A stretch of 64,000 nt of DNA from Osedax fenrisi (Eukaryota > Annelida > Polychaeta > Sabellida > Siboglinidae): positions 68,483,040 through 68,547,039 of the forward strand of contig OZ025242.1 in assembly GCA_964019155.1 (NCBI GenBank). The letters run 5' to 3'. Position 1 is the stretch's first letter. Every line of letters begins with the position of its first letter. A program made the translations under genes and the position numbers. Below are positions 31,702 through 44,731 of the stretch, in pieces. The notes under the pieces are model-generated. The model saw only the letters and a program-made list of their open reading frames with translations, did no database searches and was not told the origin of the DNA.

Positions 31702-32090
31702 TTTATTGATTAGAATCAAAACGATGGATAACAATAAATAATAATGACAGAAATATATAAATAATAGTTAGCAAATATAAATAAGTTGTGATTTACACAC
31801 ACCGAAAGTAAATAAAATAATAATAAAGCAATATTTGGGATGTTGATCAAACGTGCTGAACACATCATCAAATAACTAGAGAAGAGGTCTCGGGTTGGTC
31901 AGGCCCATATAGGATTATATGCCCATAAATCCTGAGGGATGGACGGTCCCTGCATTTTGGTTTTTTGACATCTCTCCACACCTAGAATATCAAATGAGTA
32001 TACAGCTTGTAAGATCAAATACCCAAATAAAGTACAAAACGAAAACGAAAACTAAAAAACAATAAAATTATAAAAATAACGACATTACAT
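29956..32090. repeat. Tandem duplication (about 0.9 and 1.24 kb units)
   Basis: Unit 1 is 29956-30850 and unit 2 is 30854-32090, starting with the same CACATGGATTGCTATTTTC. The units read as essentially identical except that unit 1 lacks a 334-bp block (31132-31465) and the (TA)n lengths differ by 8. Each contains a (TA)n-(ATAG)n tract and LINE 3' UTR. The breakpoint joins LINE sequence GACATTACAT to the unit start at 30850-30854. Near identity suggests a recent event or an assembly/haplotype artefact. Confidence 0.85.
30432..30850 (-). mobile_element. LINE 3' UTR with (ATAG)n tail, duplicated copy
   Basis: Minus-strand 3' UTR containing AGGATTTATGGGCATATAAT and GGGACCGTCCATCCCTC blocks and ending AATAAACTATTATCTATC. 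It is the truncated image of the element at 31672-32345, cut at its 5' side by the tandem-duplication breakpoint. Confidence 0.7.
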
Positions 32091-32345
32091 TTAAGCATGT
32101 TGAGAATAACAATTTCCATTAATATTAATAGTATCTATATTTTTAATAAATATGCTTAAAGATTTAGACGAAGCCACAGAACGAGGAAGTGAATTCCAAG
32201 CGGTACTCACTCTGTTAATGAATAATTTATAGTTGATTTATTAATACATTTGTCTTTGCGTATTTTAATTAGAGGTCCACGATTACTTGTTGAATAAGTT
32301 GTGAATACCGATGATTTATCAATATCCACGAGATTGTTCAATATC
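31672..32345 (-). pseudogene. 5'-truncated Jockey/CR1-like LINE C-terminus and 3' UTR
   Basis: Minus strand: LVDIDKSSVFTTYS, NRGPLIKIRKDKC, then after a 1-nt shift RVSTAWNSLPRSVASSKSL. This aligns with HLRGPSVKIKR and NRVSATWNYLP in the LINEs at 15 and 50 kb, so it is a related but distinct family with a different 3' UTR and a (TATC)n tail. A stop follows at about 32094. Confidence 0.75.
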
Positions 32346-32349
32346 TTGT

Positions 32350-33156
32350 ATATATATATCTGTCAATATATATATGTATATTTATATATATGTATATCAA
32401 AATAAAATATGATAACATAAAATATGTGTATTATATTATATTGCGTTCCTATTATTTTTCTATTTTAAAAATATAATTTATGTTAAATAAGAATTTTAAT
32501 TATTATATGATTTATAACTATTATTTTATAGTTATTTTATGGTAATCAATAATAATATTATACATATATATATATATATATATAATATTTTGTATGTTTA
32601 TGAAATTAATATATAATTTAAAATGATATTTATATATACTTTATGTATAATCAATATATATAATTATTTTATTTAAAACATTGTTAATTAATGCGATATT
32701 GTATATATTTAATTCAATCTAGATATATCCTAATATAATATACCCTTAATTATTTATATTAATTAGTTTATTATTAAGAACTTAAATATAAATATTAACT
32801 TAGCACATAATTATTTAATGGTTTATTACATGTATTCATTCAATTGTTATATAAACTTTATTACCCCATTAGAATATTATACTACTTAGAGTACTAAAGA
32901 ACGCTATTGTTTTTATTTATTTATGCTATGATTTATTATTATGTAATATTACATTATATTTAACACCTATTCAAATATAAACATGTATTAATACTATTAA
33001 TATATGTTATGTCACTGGCATATTATAATATTCAATATGTCATAATTATAATACATAATAGTAGATTATACTAATTATTATTATTATTAAAATTGGATTA
33101 CATGTTTATATTTTCTAATTATTTTTTTTATTCTTTTCTAGTTGTTAAATATATTA

Positions 33157-33192
<36 letters not shown>

Positions 33193-33240
33193 TGTATAAT
33201 ACAATATGCTAATAACAAAATAAATATTTAAAGTCCAAAA
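32350..33240 (+). repeat. Repeat R, 5' part in plus orientation
   Basis: Matches 47343-48110 and 60420-60960 (words ATTGCGTTCCTATTATTTTT, ATTAATGCGATATTG, TTCATTCAATTGTTAT, GAACGCTATTG). It stops at about 33240, where the 3' end of an inverted R copy begins. Around 32636-32680 it provides the empty site for the LINE at 36.9 kb. Non-coding. Confidence 0.7.
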
Positions 33241-35483
33241 ATAACGAAAGGAAAATATGTCATACTAATTTTTTGTTATAAAGAATTTACTTTCTGACAA
33301 TGATATGTTATGCTAATAATGTACAATTCCGAACAACATACTAATGTATTATATATATATATCATTAAATTAGTTCAAATTAATGTTTTTCTAATTTATT
33401 ATCAGTTATGATGTATTTAATAGATACAATATAATTAAAGTTAAATGAATAATCTGTATAATTTTATTATTTATCATTTATTATTTTATCAAATAATTGT
33501 TAAATGTTATTAGATAATTGTTGTATCGTATTATTAATAAGTGAATTATTAATTACAATTTACTAATTATTGATACAATATATTATAATATTTACAAAAC
33601 AGCGATATTAGTATTATAAATATCAATACAACTTTGTATAAAGTATGTAATATATAATGTTAATTTATATATAACTTATATATAATTAAAATATACAATA
33701 ATTTAATTGTTAATTAATACATAATTAAATACATGTAATGTAATCTATATATCTCCTGATATAATATAAACTTAATTATTAACACTAATTATTTTATTAT
33801 TAAGAACTTAAATATAAAGATTAATATAGAATATTATTAAATAATTAATATCATTAAGTTTTTACGTGACTTCATTCAATTGTTATTTACACTGTACCTA
33901 ACTCTAAATAGAGTTATTGTTTTTATTTATTTATGATATGCTTTATTATTATGTAATATTACATTATATTTAGTAACATTTATAATCCAATATAAAAATG
34001 TATTAATATTATTAACATATGTAATGTATATTAAATATATATAATATATATATATATATTATATATTGTATATATTATTGTTACTTGATTGATTGTTCGT
34101 CCCTTAATGAATTAGTAGGTTTATATGTGGCAGTAAATTGTCGCCATTGCACGTCTCACTAGATTGACTGATTTGTAATTACAATTAATTGTTTATGACC
34201 TGTAAACTATGCGCCTAAGGTTATGCTTAGTCCTCATTTATGCAATGTCACCACTTATATAATTACAAGATTCAATATATTGTTGTAGCTACCTATATTT
34301 ATTATTTGTATACTTACCTTTATTTTCAAATTAATATATTTAAATATTTTTTTTCAAATTAATTTAATATTTTATAAAATGTGTTTGTTCTTAATTAATT
34401 TTAATATTTTGTTAAAGTATCTTTACTTTTTTTCTCTGTTTCATTTATTTATTTTTAAAATAAAAATTACAATATTATTTTATTATGTTTTAATTTGTTC
34501 GAATTAATATGATTGTTTAATAATTATTATTAAATTATAATTTATTTAAGCAAATACATAGTAAAATATATAATCGAAAGTACAAAGTATAAATATTTGC
34601 TAATGATAAAATACGTTAAAATAGAAATAAATAAAGAATATAACGAAATTAAAAAATTAAAGAAATTAAATCGTTTTACAGTTACAGTAAAAATAAATGA
34701 AAAAAATCGAAAATAGAAATAAATTATATTTATAAACTATTATTATTATAAAAGTAATCTATTGGAATACAAATTTATATTAAATTTAAATATATTTTGT
34801 ATTGTGTTTTTTTTATGACGGAGTTGCTAATATATTTGTGTAAGTGTGGGTGTAGTACGTGTCTAGGTAATGGATATACTTATAGTAAAAGGCAAACATT
34901 GCCAGTGTTGTTATTATTCGTACAAATAGGATATCTACGTTATTGGGCCTGATGAACCCATATCCTCGAAGTTGATACACCATCTATCTTCATTATATCT
35001 ATTACTGTTGGCCTCTCTAGATATAATTTAATAATGTAATATCATCTGATTTTTTATAAATGTATTATTCTAATTGAAAACTAAATAATTAAATTGTTAT
35101 TAATAATTTTGTTCATTGTATATATTTTTATTTTACTAACTTAAATCTTAAAATTGTATTTTATAATATTTATTTTAATTTTACTTTTACTATATATATA
35201 GAAAAGTATACTTTTCTCATTATAATTGTTTTTGTTATGAAAGTATAACATTTAAACGACTTGATAATTATTACTCTTCTTCGTTTACTATAGTGTGGTA
35301 TAGTGTGTATACGTTTACTATATACATATATGGTCATGTTATTATTGTCTTAAGTCTGTTATTATTATTATTATTAATATATAATTATTATAATTATACT
35401 TATTATTATAAATTGCATCTAATATGTAGGTAACCTATATTTTATAATTATAATAAATATATTAACTGAATATTATAATATGT

Positions 35484-35520
<37 letters not shown>

Positions 35521-35581
35521 TTACGGGTTTTAATTATTTTACAAATATTATTTTAAAAAAAGTACATCGTCAATATATACG

Positions 35582-35632
<51 letters not shown>

Positions 35633-36305
35633 TTTTATATAAATATAATACCACATACAAGGATATTTTTATATTTTTCTCTGCATAAAAATACTAATTT
35701 AATTTCTGCAATATTTCATTATAAAGTAAATAAATATTAAGTACATATTTTGATTATTGCATGATATACAAATTATTGTAAATAATAATTAATTATTAAT
35801 AATACACGTTAACAATATTTCTAAATATATTTATATATTTATATATACTTATATACTTATATATGAGTAGTATGTAATATGTAATTATATATATATAATT
35901 TATTTATAATATATGTAAGTATATGTCATAATATTTAATTAAAACAAATTGTTATATTCTTATATGCGTATAAAAATCATAATTAAATTTCAGCAATATG
36001 TACGTCTATTCATATACTTACGTGCTATATTTCATATTTCATAATACTTTCTAAAACATTGCGCAATGTAATATTCGTACACATATACATATATATGGTA
36101 TATTTATATACACAACAATTACGCAATGTTTAACCGCTTTTTTAATTGTTATTTTGCTGAATATGATTAACGTTATTATTAATAATTATAATTGTTTTTT
36201 TTTACAGTGGAATCAACATATGACAGCTTAACATTACTCATTAATCTAGCGACATTTTTGAACTTCGTATAGTTATTTTGTTATAATTGTTATTTTGTTA
36301 CATAC

Positions 36306-36349
<44 letters not shown>

Positions 36350-36848
36350 AAATAATAAATTTAAAAAACTAGAAAACAATAAAAATATAAACATGTAATC
36401 CAATTTTAACAATAATAATAATTAGTATAATCTAATATTATGTATTAAAATTATGACATCTTCAACATTATAATATGCCAATGACATAACATATTAATAG
36501 CATTAATACATGTTTATATTTGAATAGGTATTAAATATAATGTAATATTACATAATAATAAATATTAGCATAAATAAATAAAAACAATAGCGTTATTTAG
36601 TACTCTAAATAGTAATATACTCTAGTAGGGTAATACAGTTTAAATAATTATTTATTAAATAATTGTTAACAATTGAATGAATACATGTAATAAACCTATA
36701 AATAATAATGTGTTACATTAATCTTTACATTTAAGTTCTTAATAATAAACTAATTAATATAAATAATTAAGTAATATTTTATTAGGATATTTCTAGATTA
36801 AATTAAATATATGCAATATCAAATTAACAATGTTTTAAATAAAATAAT

Positions 36849-36887
<39 letters not shown>

Positions 36888-36892
36888 TGATT
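33241..36892 (-). repeat. Repeat R, near-complete inverted copy R2
   Basis: The minus strand matches R4 (60420-63117) in order: 5' part (36890-36370), the ATTGCGCAATG and CGGTTAAACATTGCG region (about 36050-36160), (TA)n (35586-35631), the CTTAGGCGCATAGTTTACAG block (34190-34220), TAAGGGACGAACAATC (34095-34110), and the 3' part with TCAGAAAGTAAATTC (33285-33300). A plus-strand patch at 34830-35000 (GTGTGGGTGTAGTACGTG, GGGCCTGATGAACCCATATC) is GC-richer and is not seen in other R copies. No open frame of note. Confidence 0.65.
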
Positions 36893-36898
36893 ATACAT

Positions 36899-38280
36899 TA
36901 TATATTACTTTCTGAAAGAAATATCATTAATGTTGGGGTACCACAGGGATCCATTTTGGGACCCTTACTTTTTATTTTATATATAAATGATATCCATATG
37001 GCCTTAGATAATTTAAATATTAATTTTAATCTTATACTTTTTGCTGACGATACTTCGGTTAGCATTAGTGAACCAAGTAATAAGATTCTATGTAATATTT
37101 TAAATTTAGTTATTTTAAATTTACATGAATGGTTCACTAATAATAGATTAATATTAAATATTAATAAAACAAAAGTATTACCTTACAAAGATGCTCATAT
37201 TATTAAAGCTATATCTATTAATTCAACTAATATATGCTTAGTATCTAGTTATACTTTTCTTGGTGTTATTATAGATAATAATTAAAATGTTAAAGAACAT
37301 ATAAGGTAAATACAATTGAAATTATCACATGTTATTTATATATTAAAAAAGCTAAGCTATTTACCTATATATATTTTAAAGCTACTTTATAATTCCTTGT
37401 TTTTGCCTCATATCATGTATTGTTTAGAAATTTGGGGAAATAATTTTAATAATAACCTTCAATGCATTTCAACTCTACAAAAAAAGGCTATTCGAATTGT
37501 AAATAAAAACATCTTTAAAATTGTCAATAATATTTTTATTTTGACTAATACTAACAATTTATTTTTAAGTTCTAATATATTAAAATTTAAAGATTTAATA
37601 ATTTATAAAAATATTTTATTCATGCATAATGTACATTTAAAGAAATGCCCAAGCAGAATTTCATTATTATTTCCTACATATAAAATATATACAAAAATAC
37701 TTTTCATAATTTTAAATTACCTTATATAAAATCAAGCCGTCATCATAATTCATTATCATTTAAAGGCCCTAAATCATGGAATAATTTATGTTTAAATAAT
37801 TTATTATTTACAAAAATTTATATAAAAAACTTAAAAAAAATATTAAAAAAACATCTTTTATCAAAATATGAAAATTAATTAAACAATTGATTGTAATCAA
37901 TAATTATCTAATTTTTTTCTTTTTTTTACGGGTACTTTTTTTTTTTACTATTTATTATATCTTTCAGTTTATTAATTTTAGTTTTTATGTTGTATTTTTT
38001 TTATATAACTTTACATATTTATTTTTAAACTTGACTTATTGATACATATTTTTTTATTCTTTACATCATTTATTTTAACTTGACTTATTGATACATATTT
38101 TTTATTCTTTACATTTTAATTATTTATATTTACATTTTTTACTCATGAGAATCTAACTTATCTAGAATATGATGATTGGGGAAGTCCTCGCAAAAACAAA
38201 TTCATTTGTTTATTAACTTCTCCATTATTTCATGCTTTACAACATGAAATAATAAATCTGATTTATTTATTTATTTACAT
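36899..38280 (+). pseudogene. Jockey/CR1-like LINE with (TTTA)n tail and 5-bp target duplication
   Basis: Plus-strand RT begins at the catalytic core: VGVPQGSILGPLLFILYIND, then FNLILFADDTSVSIS and LHEWFTNNRLILNINKTK, then SSYTFLGVIID (36887-37285). After stop codons it continues as LSYLPIYILKLLYNSLFLPH and MYCLEIWGNNF to 37729, and PSRISLLFPTYK. It then ends in a T-rich 3' UTR with GATTTATTTATTTATTTACAT. The paralogous sequence at 32636-32680 lacks it, and TACAT flanks both sides (36894-36898, 38276-38280). The 5' end is truncated just before the VPQG box. The FADD active site is intact, but stops make it dead. Confidence 0.88.
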
Positions 38281-38566
38281 AAAGTATATATATATATATA
38301 TCATTTTAAATTATATATTAATTCATAAACATACAAGGTATTATATATATATATATTTATTAATACATATTACATATTTTCCATGTTTCCATGTGTATTT
38401 CCAATATTTATAAATTAGTAAAATTGTTCAAATTAATTGTGAGTATTTATATAAATATAAAGTATTATATATATATATATATATTGATTATACATACAAT
38501 ATATATATATATCATTTTAAATTATATATTAATTCATAAACATACAAGGTATACCTACAAGGTATA

Positions 38567-38605
<39 letters not shown>

Positions 38606-39677
38606 TAATACATATTACATATTTTCCATGTTTCCATGTGTATTTCCAATATTTATAAATTTGTAAAATTGTTCAAATTATTTGTGAGTATTTATATAAA
38701 TATAAAGTATTCTATGAGCGTTATCGATATAATAATTATTTGTATTATTAGGAAATAGTATGTATTATATTTATTTAAATTGCATATATTAAACTTTGAA
38801 TACCATTTTCTCTAGTTTTTACTTGTTCGCTTAGTTATCAAATGAAAATGCCTACTTCTTTTTTGATTTTTATATTGTTATCTGAAAGTGTTACTATATA
38901 TGTATGTATAACATATAATACTATATGAATTGTTAATTATATATCATTATTCTTTATATTTAAAAATAAATCGAGATAAACATATCATATTTATAATAAA
39001 ATATAAAAAATATTGATAATTTTAAACAAATATTGTTCATACTTTTAAATTAATTATTTTGTGAAAATAGCAATCCATGTGAATTAGGATAGTATATATT
39101 GAATAAATAAAAATTGTATATTAGTTTTTTAACCTTAGCTTTTTAAAAAAAGCTAAATTATTATTATTTGTTTGAATAACAACTTCTAAACTTATATAGG
39201 CGTTGACTGGTCTACATTAATTGTATTTACATTTATGAAGGCAACTAAAAGATACCGTATAATTAATTAACTTAACTAATAATGTATTATTTTATTATAC
39301 GTCCTTAAATCTATAGGTATATATATTAAGTTAACTTATATTATACATAGTATATAAATAATGTATATACATATATCTCCATATATATTCATAGTATTTG
39401 TATAATATTATAATCTATCTCAATTTTATATTATTATTTTTCATATATACTTATATTACATAGTAGTTAAAATATCATTCATGTAAAATATACTATTGGC
39501 TTATAAAAAATAATTGTTAACATTTACCTATTTAATTTACCTCTTTATATATACATTTACTTAATTTAGTTTATTTAAATACGTAAATAAATACGTGAAT
39601 AAATAATATCAATGATAAATAATATATTTATTCGATAAAAAACATAGAAAATATAAATAATAAATAATAGTTGACAT
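38281..39677 (-). repeat. Inverted copy of the B 3' flank
   Basis: The minus strand repeats 29360-31330: CACATGGATTGCTATTTTC inverted at 39060-39080, TAACTAAGCGAACAAG at about 38826, and the block absent from tandem unit 1 (38350-38800). With gene C it forms the right arm of a large palindrome centred between B and C. Within it, 38290-38400 and 38500-38650 are a local duplication (CATACAAGGTAT followed by a (TA)n tract). Confidence 0.75.
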
Positions 39678-40824
39678 TTATAAATGACCATCTCCATCAT
39701 CTTTTCCATCTTTACCAGCCGGACCAGTGGCTCCTGTTTTACCTCTTGGTCCAATAGCTCCTCTTTCTCCCTTTGATCCCATTTCTCCCTGTTCTCCATT
39801 AGTTCCATCTTGACCATCTTTACCAGTTTCACCTCGGTACCCTTTTTCTCCTCTCATTCCTACTTCTCCGGCTAATCCTCTTAATCCTCTTTCACCTTGA
39901 TCTCCGGCCTTTCCTTGAACACCTCTTACACCAGTCTCTCCTGCTTCTCCTCTCATACCAGTTTCTCCTCGATTTCCTTGTTCTCCGGTAGCTCCAGTTT
40001 TACCATCGGAACCATTTAATCCACGTTCTCCATTATTACCTATTAATATAATATATATAATTATTTAACTAATTATTATAATTTATTAATATTATTGATA
40101 TTATCATTATTAAAATTAATATTATTATTTATTGATTAATACAATTATAAATTATAACCTTTTGGTCCAGTTTTGCCAGTTTTACCATTGTCACCCTTTT
40201 CTCCTTTATTATTTCTTACTATATAATAATACAAATTATTAATATAAAATATTATATTTATATATAATATATGTAAAATAAGTTGTTATCTTATAATATA
40301 ATTATAAAAATAAATATTTAATATATAAATATATATTTAGATTAATAATGACAAGTTATAAATTATTAAATATTACTATATAATCTTAAATATAAATAAA
40401 TATAAATATAGAATATCTAATTTATATTATCTAAATAATGATCAACCTTCAGTGTGAATCTTCTTTAATTCATTTTCAACAAATAAATATAATTTATTAT
40501 ATTCATTATCAATCTTATTTATTTTTTCTTCCAATTTTGTGATTGTTTTCTTCATGTCAGCACAACATTTTCCTACAAATTATATTTTTTAAATTATAAT
40601 ATATATATATATATATATATTATATTAACTAATAAATCATATAAAAATAAATATAAAATTAAAAAATATAATTAAAATAGTACAAAATATATATATTAAG
40701 ATATTATATAAATATAATTATATTAACCACTATTTCCATCATCGTCATTATCTATAGTGTAAGGTGCGGTACTAATATAAGTTACCATGGTAACTAAAAG
40801 TACAATAGATGTTAGTGTGTTCAT
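39678..40824 (-). CDS. Collagen-like secreted protein, gene C
   Basis: Exons 40824-40728, 40572-40447, 40218-40159 and 40039-39678 (97, 126, 60, 362 nt, phase 1), 214 residues with the same architecture as gene A. Exon 1 ends with Ser instead of Asn in the acidic linker. The C-terminal 92 residues match gene B except one Lys/Asn difference, and its 3' flank is the B/D/F type, not the A/E type. So C occupies the 'left' position of its pair but is B-like downstream, which points to conversion or inverted duplication. Poly(A) signal at 39632-39627. Divergent from D. Confidence 0.86.
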
Positions 40825-40868
40825 GGTGGTAGGTAATCAAATAATGATGATGTTATGAAGTGACTTCT

Positions 40869-40895
40869 CTTTTATATTATTATTTAATGACGACA
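40869..40895 (-). promoter_or_regulatory. Promoter of gene C: TATA box and CRE-like site
   Basis: Minus-strand TATAAAAG (40876-40869) and TGTCGTCA (40895-40888) at the standard 19-bp offset. This is the left-type CRE variant, although the gene body is B-like. Confidence 0.7.
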
Positions 40896-41027
40896 TCTTT
40901 CATAAAAACAAAATGATTTATTACTTACGAAATAGTTATATTTGTATTCGAAATATGAAATATCTCGTATTATCATGTGACTGTAATAATTAAGTTATAT
41001 TTCTCTATCATATTATTCTGAATAAAT

Positions 41028-41032
<5 letters not shown>

Positions 41033-41073
<41 letters not shown>
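41033..41073. repeat. (TA)n microsatellite
   Basis: About 20 TA units abutting the LINE tail in the C/D spacer; the same position holds (TA)n of other lengths in the A/B and E/F spacers. Confidence 0.9.
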
Positions 41074-41079
<6 letters not shown>

Positions 41080-42438
41080 TGATTGATTGATTGAAAGTTT
41101 ATTTAAACGCATAAATAAATCATAAATAATTTTTCGAAAGTGTATATATAGAAATACAAATAATAAAAGTAGATAAAACAATAAATACCATTGATAATAA
41201 TAATATACAATAGAATAAACCGTAAGAAAATTAATAAATTAAATAATAATGACAAAGAATATTAGTATTACAGGTCGCCTGAGATCAATTGTTGTATATA
41301 TATCATGAATGTTTTATGCGATTTTATGGATCTAATATAGGGTTATATATGAATTGCATAGCTTAGAACTAATATAACTAAGAAGCCGAATATTTATGTT
41401 TGAGGGACGGAGATTACGGGTAGATGGAAGATGATATTCATGGTTTCTAAGTGATGGAAGGGGCAATCTTTGTACTAGTGAACCAGAAATATAGGTGGGA
41501 CAATTGTATACAATATATATATATATTGAGGAATGAACAATATATGGTATGCGATAAGAATAGCATTTGTTAAATGGGAACCAGAGAGTTAAGTGTTGGT
41601 ATGAGGAAGTAGAGTTATGATATCGAATACATGTTGTAAGTTATAAGTTGTACGGATTGATGAACGAATAACTCGATTTAGGGGAGAGCTAGAGGATAAA
41701 GTAAAATTGATGAGGAGTGATAAACAGTAATCTTATCATACGTGAAAGGACAAGGAAATTAACTAGAGTTTTAGTATGAGATAGGTACAGTAATTGATTT
41801 TCGTATTTTTATAATTAAAAAAATATGATAATTTGCATATTTAGTGATGGCAGTAATATGAGGAATGAATGGAAGGGTGGCATCAAAAAGTACACATAAG
41901 TTGGCTGCAATAGGAGAAGTAGATATTACAATGTTAAAAATAAGATAAAGAGGAAATTAAGTAGGAGATAGAGAAAGATTTATCAATGTAGTTTTGGAGG
42001 CATTAAGGATAAGATTATTAGAAATAATTATTTGGTTTAAGCCATTCTTTAATGTCATTAACACAATTGGAGAGTTGATTATTGAGACCTGGTGGAGAAT
42101 TATTGGGAAAAAAACATATATAAGTTGTATGTTATTTGCACATTGATGATAAAATATATTTGGATATTTAGATATTATAGATGGTAATGGGTATAAATAA
42201 ATAGAGAAAATTGAAGGACAGAGTACTGTTCCCTGGGGAACACCATATTTCATAAGAGAATAGGAGGAACGCCAATTTGCATAGGAAGATGGAGATTATT
42301 GGCGATTAAATAGGTTTGGTTAAATATATTAATTGACGAGAGACAACTCTTTCTAAAAATTGAGAAGTTATTTGGGATCGAGTGAAGGTTTTTTAGAAAT
42401 CGGAGTAATTATTGCTTGTTTAAAAATAGAAGGGAAAT
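41080..42438 (-). pseudogene. LINE remnant in the C/D spacer (longest copy)
   Basis: The minus strand retains the RT core: KYGVPQGTVLCPSIFSIYLY, a degraded Y-CANN in place of YADD, and ISNNLILNASKTTLINLSLS (42253-41957). The end is a (CAAT)n tail at 41080-41095. It is inserted at the same place as in the other two pairs, so insertion preceded the triplication. This copy keeps about 450 bp lost from the other two. Confidence 0.8.
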
Positions 42439-43151
42439 GTATATATATATATGTCTGAATAACTAATAAATGATTAATATTTATTATTACATATACTACC
42501 ATCACTTAGTATATTGCTTATAAATGAAGGTAAACAATTTAATATATAATTTATATTATATTTATTTAGATAATAAGAGTTTTAAAACTTGTTTTCCAAA
42601 CCCATTTATTATAATTTTATTAAATTATTTTATTTATTGAGTATCCAATTCTAATATACTCTGTTAATTTATTTAAGTTTAATACACTAATTATATTAAA
42701 TACATTATGTTATAAATATTGTAGATTACGAATATTAATCAATACAAATTGTATCACGAAAATATTTAATTCCAAAATTACTTTATTAAAACCTAAATCT
42801 GATAATTAAATAAAAATATATATTGATTATATATTAAATATTTAAAATATATTATTTAGAATAATACGTTTTTTATTATATCAACCTATACAATAAATAA
42901 TCATTATACTAGTATTCATATTAAATACATTTTAAATAATATTATATATATATATATTGAGTTAGCGTATATCCATTAATATTAAACTAATCTACTATCA
43001 TTCAAATGTCATAAATTTCATAATAAGATAATAATAATACTATAAATTACACATTAATTATAACAAATTACAAATGAAATTTGATGTCAGTGTAATATAA
43101 CAATAGAACATATTACAAATTTAAATGTTACTTTAGTGTATGTAATAAATA

Positions 43152-43178
43152 TGACGTCATTAAATAATAGTATAAAAG
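43152..43178 (+). promoter_or_regulatory. Promoter of gene D: CRE and TATA box
   Basis: TGACGTCA (43152-43159) and TATAAAAG (43171-43178), same spacing as B and F and 52 nt to the ATG. The promoter is intact although the gene carries a nonsense codon. Confidence 0.72.
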
Positions 43179-43222
43179 AGAAGTTACTTCATAACATTAT
43201 AATTATTTGATTACCTATGACC

Positions 43223-43401
43223 ATGAACACACTAACATCTATTTTACTTTTAGTTACCATGGTAACTTATATTAGTACCGCACCTTACATTGTAGATAAT
43301 GACGATGATGGAAATAATGGTTAATATAATTATATTTATATAATATCTTAATATATATATTTTGTATTATTTTAATTATATTTTTTAATTTTTATAAGTA
43401 A

Positions 43402-43462
<61 letters not shown>

Positions 43463-43967
43463 ATAACAATATAATTTGTAGGAAAATGTTGTGCTGACAT
43501 GAAGAAAACAATCACAAAATTGGAAGAAAAAATAAATAAGATTAATAATGAATACAATAAATGATATGTATTTGTTGAAAATGAATTAAAGAAGATTCAC
43601 ACTGAAGGTTGATAATCATTTATATAATATAAATTAGTATTCTATATTTATATATATTTCTATTTAAGATTATATAGAAATATTTAACAATTTATAACTA
43701 GTCATCATTAATCTATTTTACTTTTATATATATATTATAAGATAACATCTTATTATACATATATTATATATAAATATAATATTGTATATTAATAATTTGT
43801 ATTATTATATAGTAAGAAATAATAAAGGAGAAAAGGGTGAAAATGGTAAAACTGGCAAAACTGGACCAAAAGGTTATAATTTATAATTGTATTAATCAAT
43901 AAATGATGATACTAATTTTAATAATGATAATATCAATAATATTAATAAATTATAATAATTAGTTAAA

Positions 43968-44007
<40 letters not shown>

Positions 44008-44370
44008 GGTAATAATGGAGAACGTGGATTAAATGGTTCCGATGGTCAAACTGGAGCTACCGGAGAACAAGGAAATCGAGGAGAAACTGGTATGAGAGGA
44101 GAAGCAGGAGATACTGGTGTAAGAGGTGTTCAAGGAAAGGCCGGAAATCAAGGTGAAAGAGGATTAAGAGGATTAGCCGGAGAGGTAGGAACGAGAGGAG
44201 AAAAAGGGTACCAAGGTGAAACTGGTAACGATGGTCAAGATGGAACTAATGGAGAACAAGGAGAAATAGGATCAAAGGGAGAAAGAGGAGCTATTGGACC
44301 AAGAGGTAAAACAGGAGCCACTGGTCCGGCTGGTAAAGATGGAAAAGATGATGGAGATGGTCTTTCATAA
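43223..44370 (+). pseudogene. Collagen-like gene D with premature stop
   Basis: Exons 43223-43319, 43482-43607, 43813-43872 and 44009-44370 keep family lengths, splice sites and phase. In exon 2 the codon at 43562-43564 is TGA where the other copies have TTA (Leu60). The next residues are also changed (YVF instead of YLF). Translation would stop after 59 residues, inside the coiled coil and before any collagen triplet. Exons 3 and 4 remain fully open and well conserved, so the mutation is young, polymorphic or a base error. The exon-4 variants GTRGEKG and GNDG are shared with F. Poly(A) signal at 44415. Confidence 0.82.
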
Positions 44371-44667
44371 ATTTATTGTATTATTTATTATTTATTTTAT
44401 ATGTTTTTTTATCGAATAAATATTTTATTTATAATTGGTATTATTTCTTCACGTAAAATAAACTAAATTAATTAAATGTATAAAGAGGTAAATGTTAAAA
44501 ATTATTTTGTATAAGCCAAAAGTATATTTTACATAAATGATCTTTAACTACTATGAACTTTAATAATTAATGTGAGTATATATTAAAAATAATAATATAA
44601 AATTGAGATAGATTATAATGTTATACAAATACTATGAATATATATGGAGATATATGTATATGTATTA

Positions 44668-44731
<64 letters not shown>

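Noticed and set aside
34830..35000. GC-richer patch in inverted repeat R2 as a possible gene
   Set aside because: No open frame of useful length on either strand; it may be a LINE 3' UTR scrap (contains CCTGATGAACCCATATCC), but I could not link it to a family.
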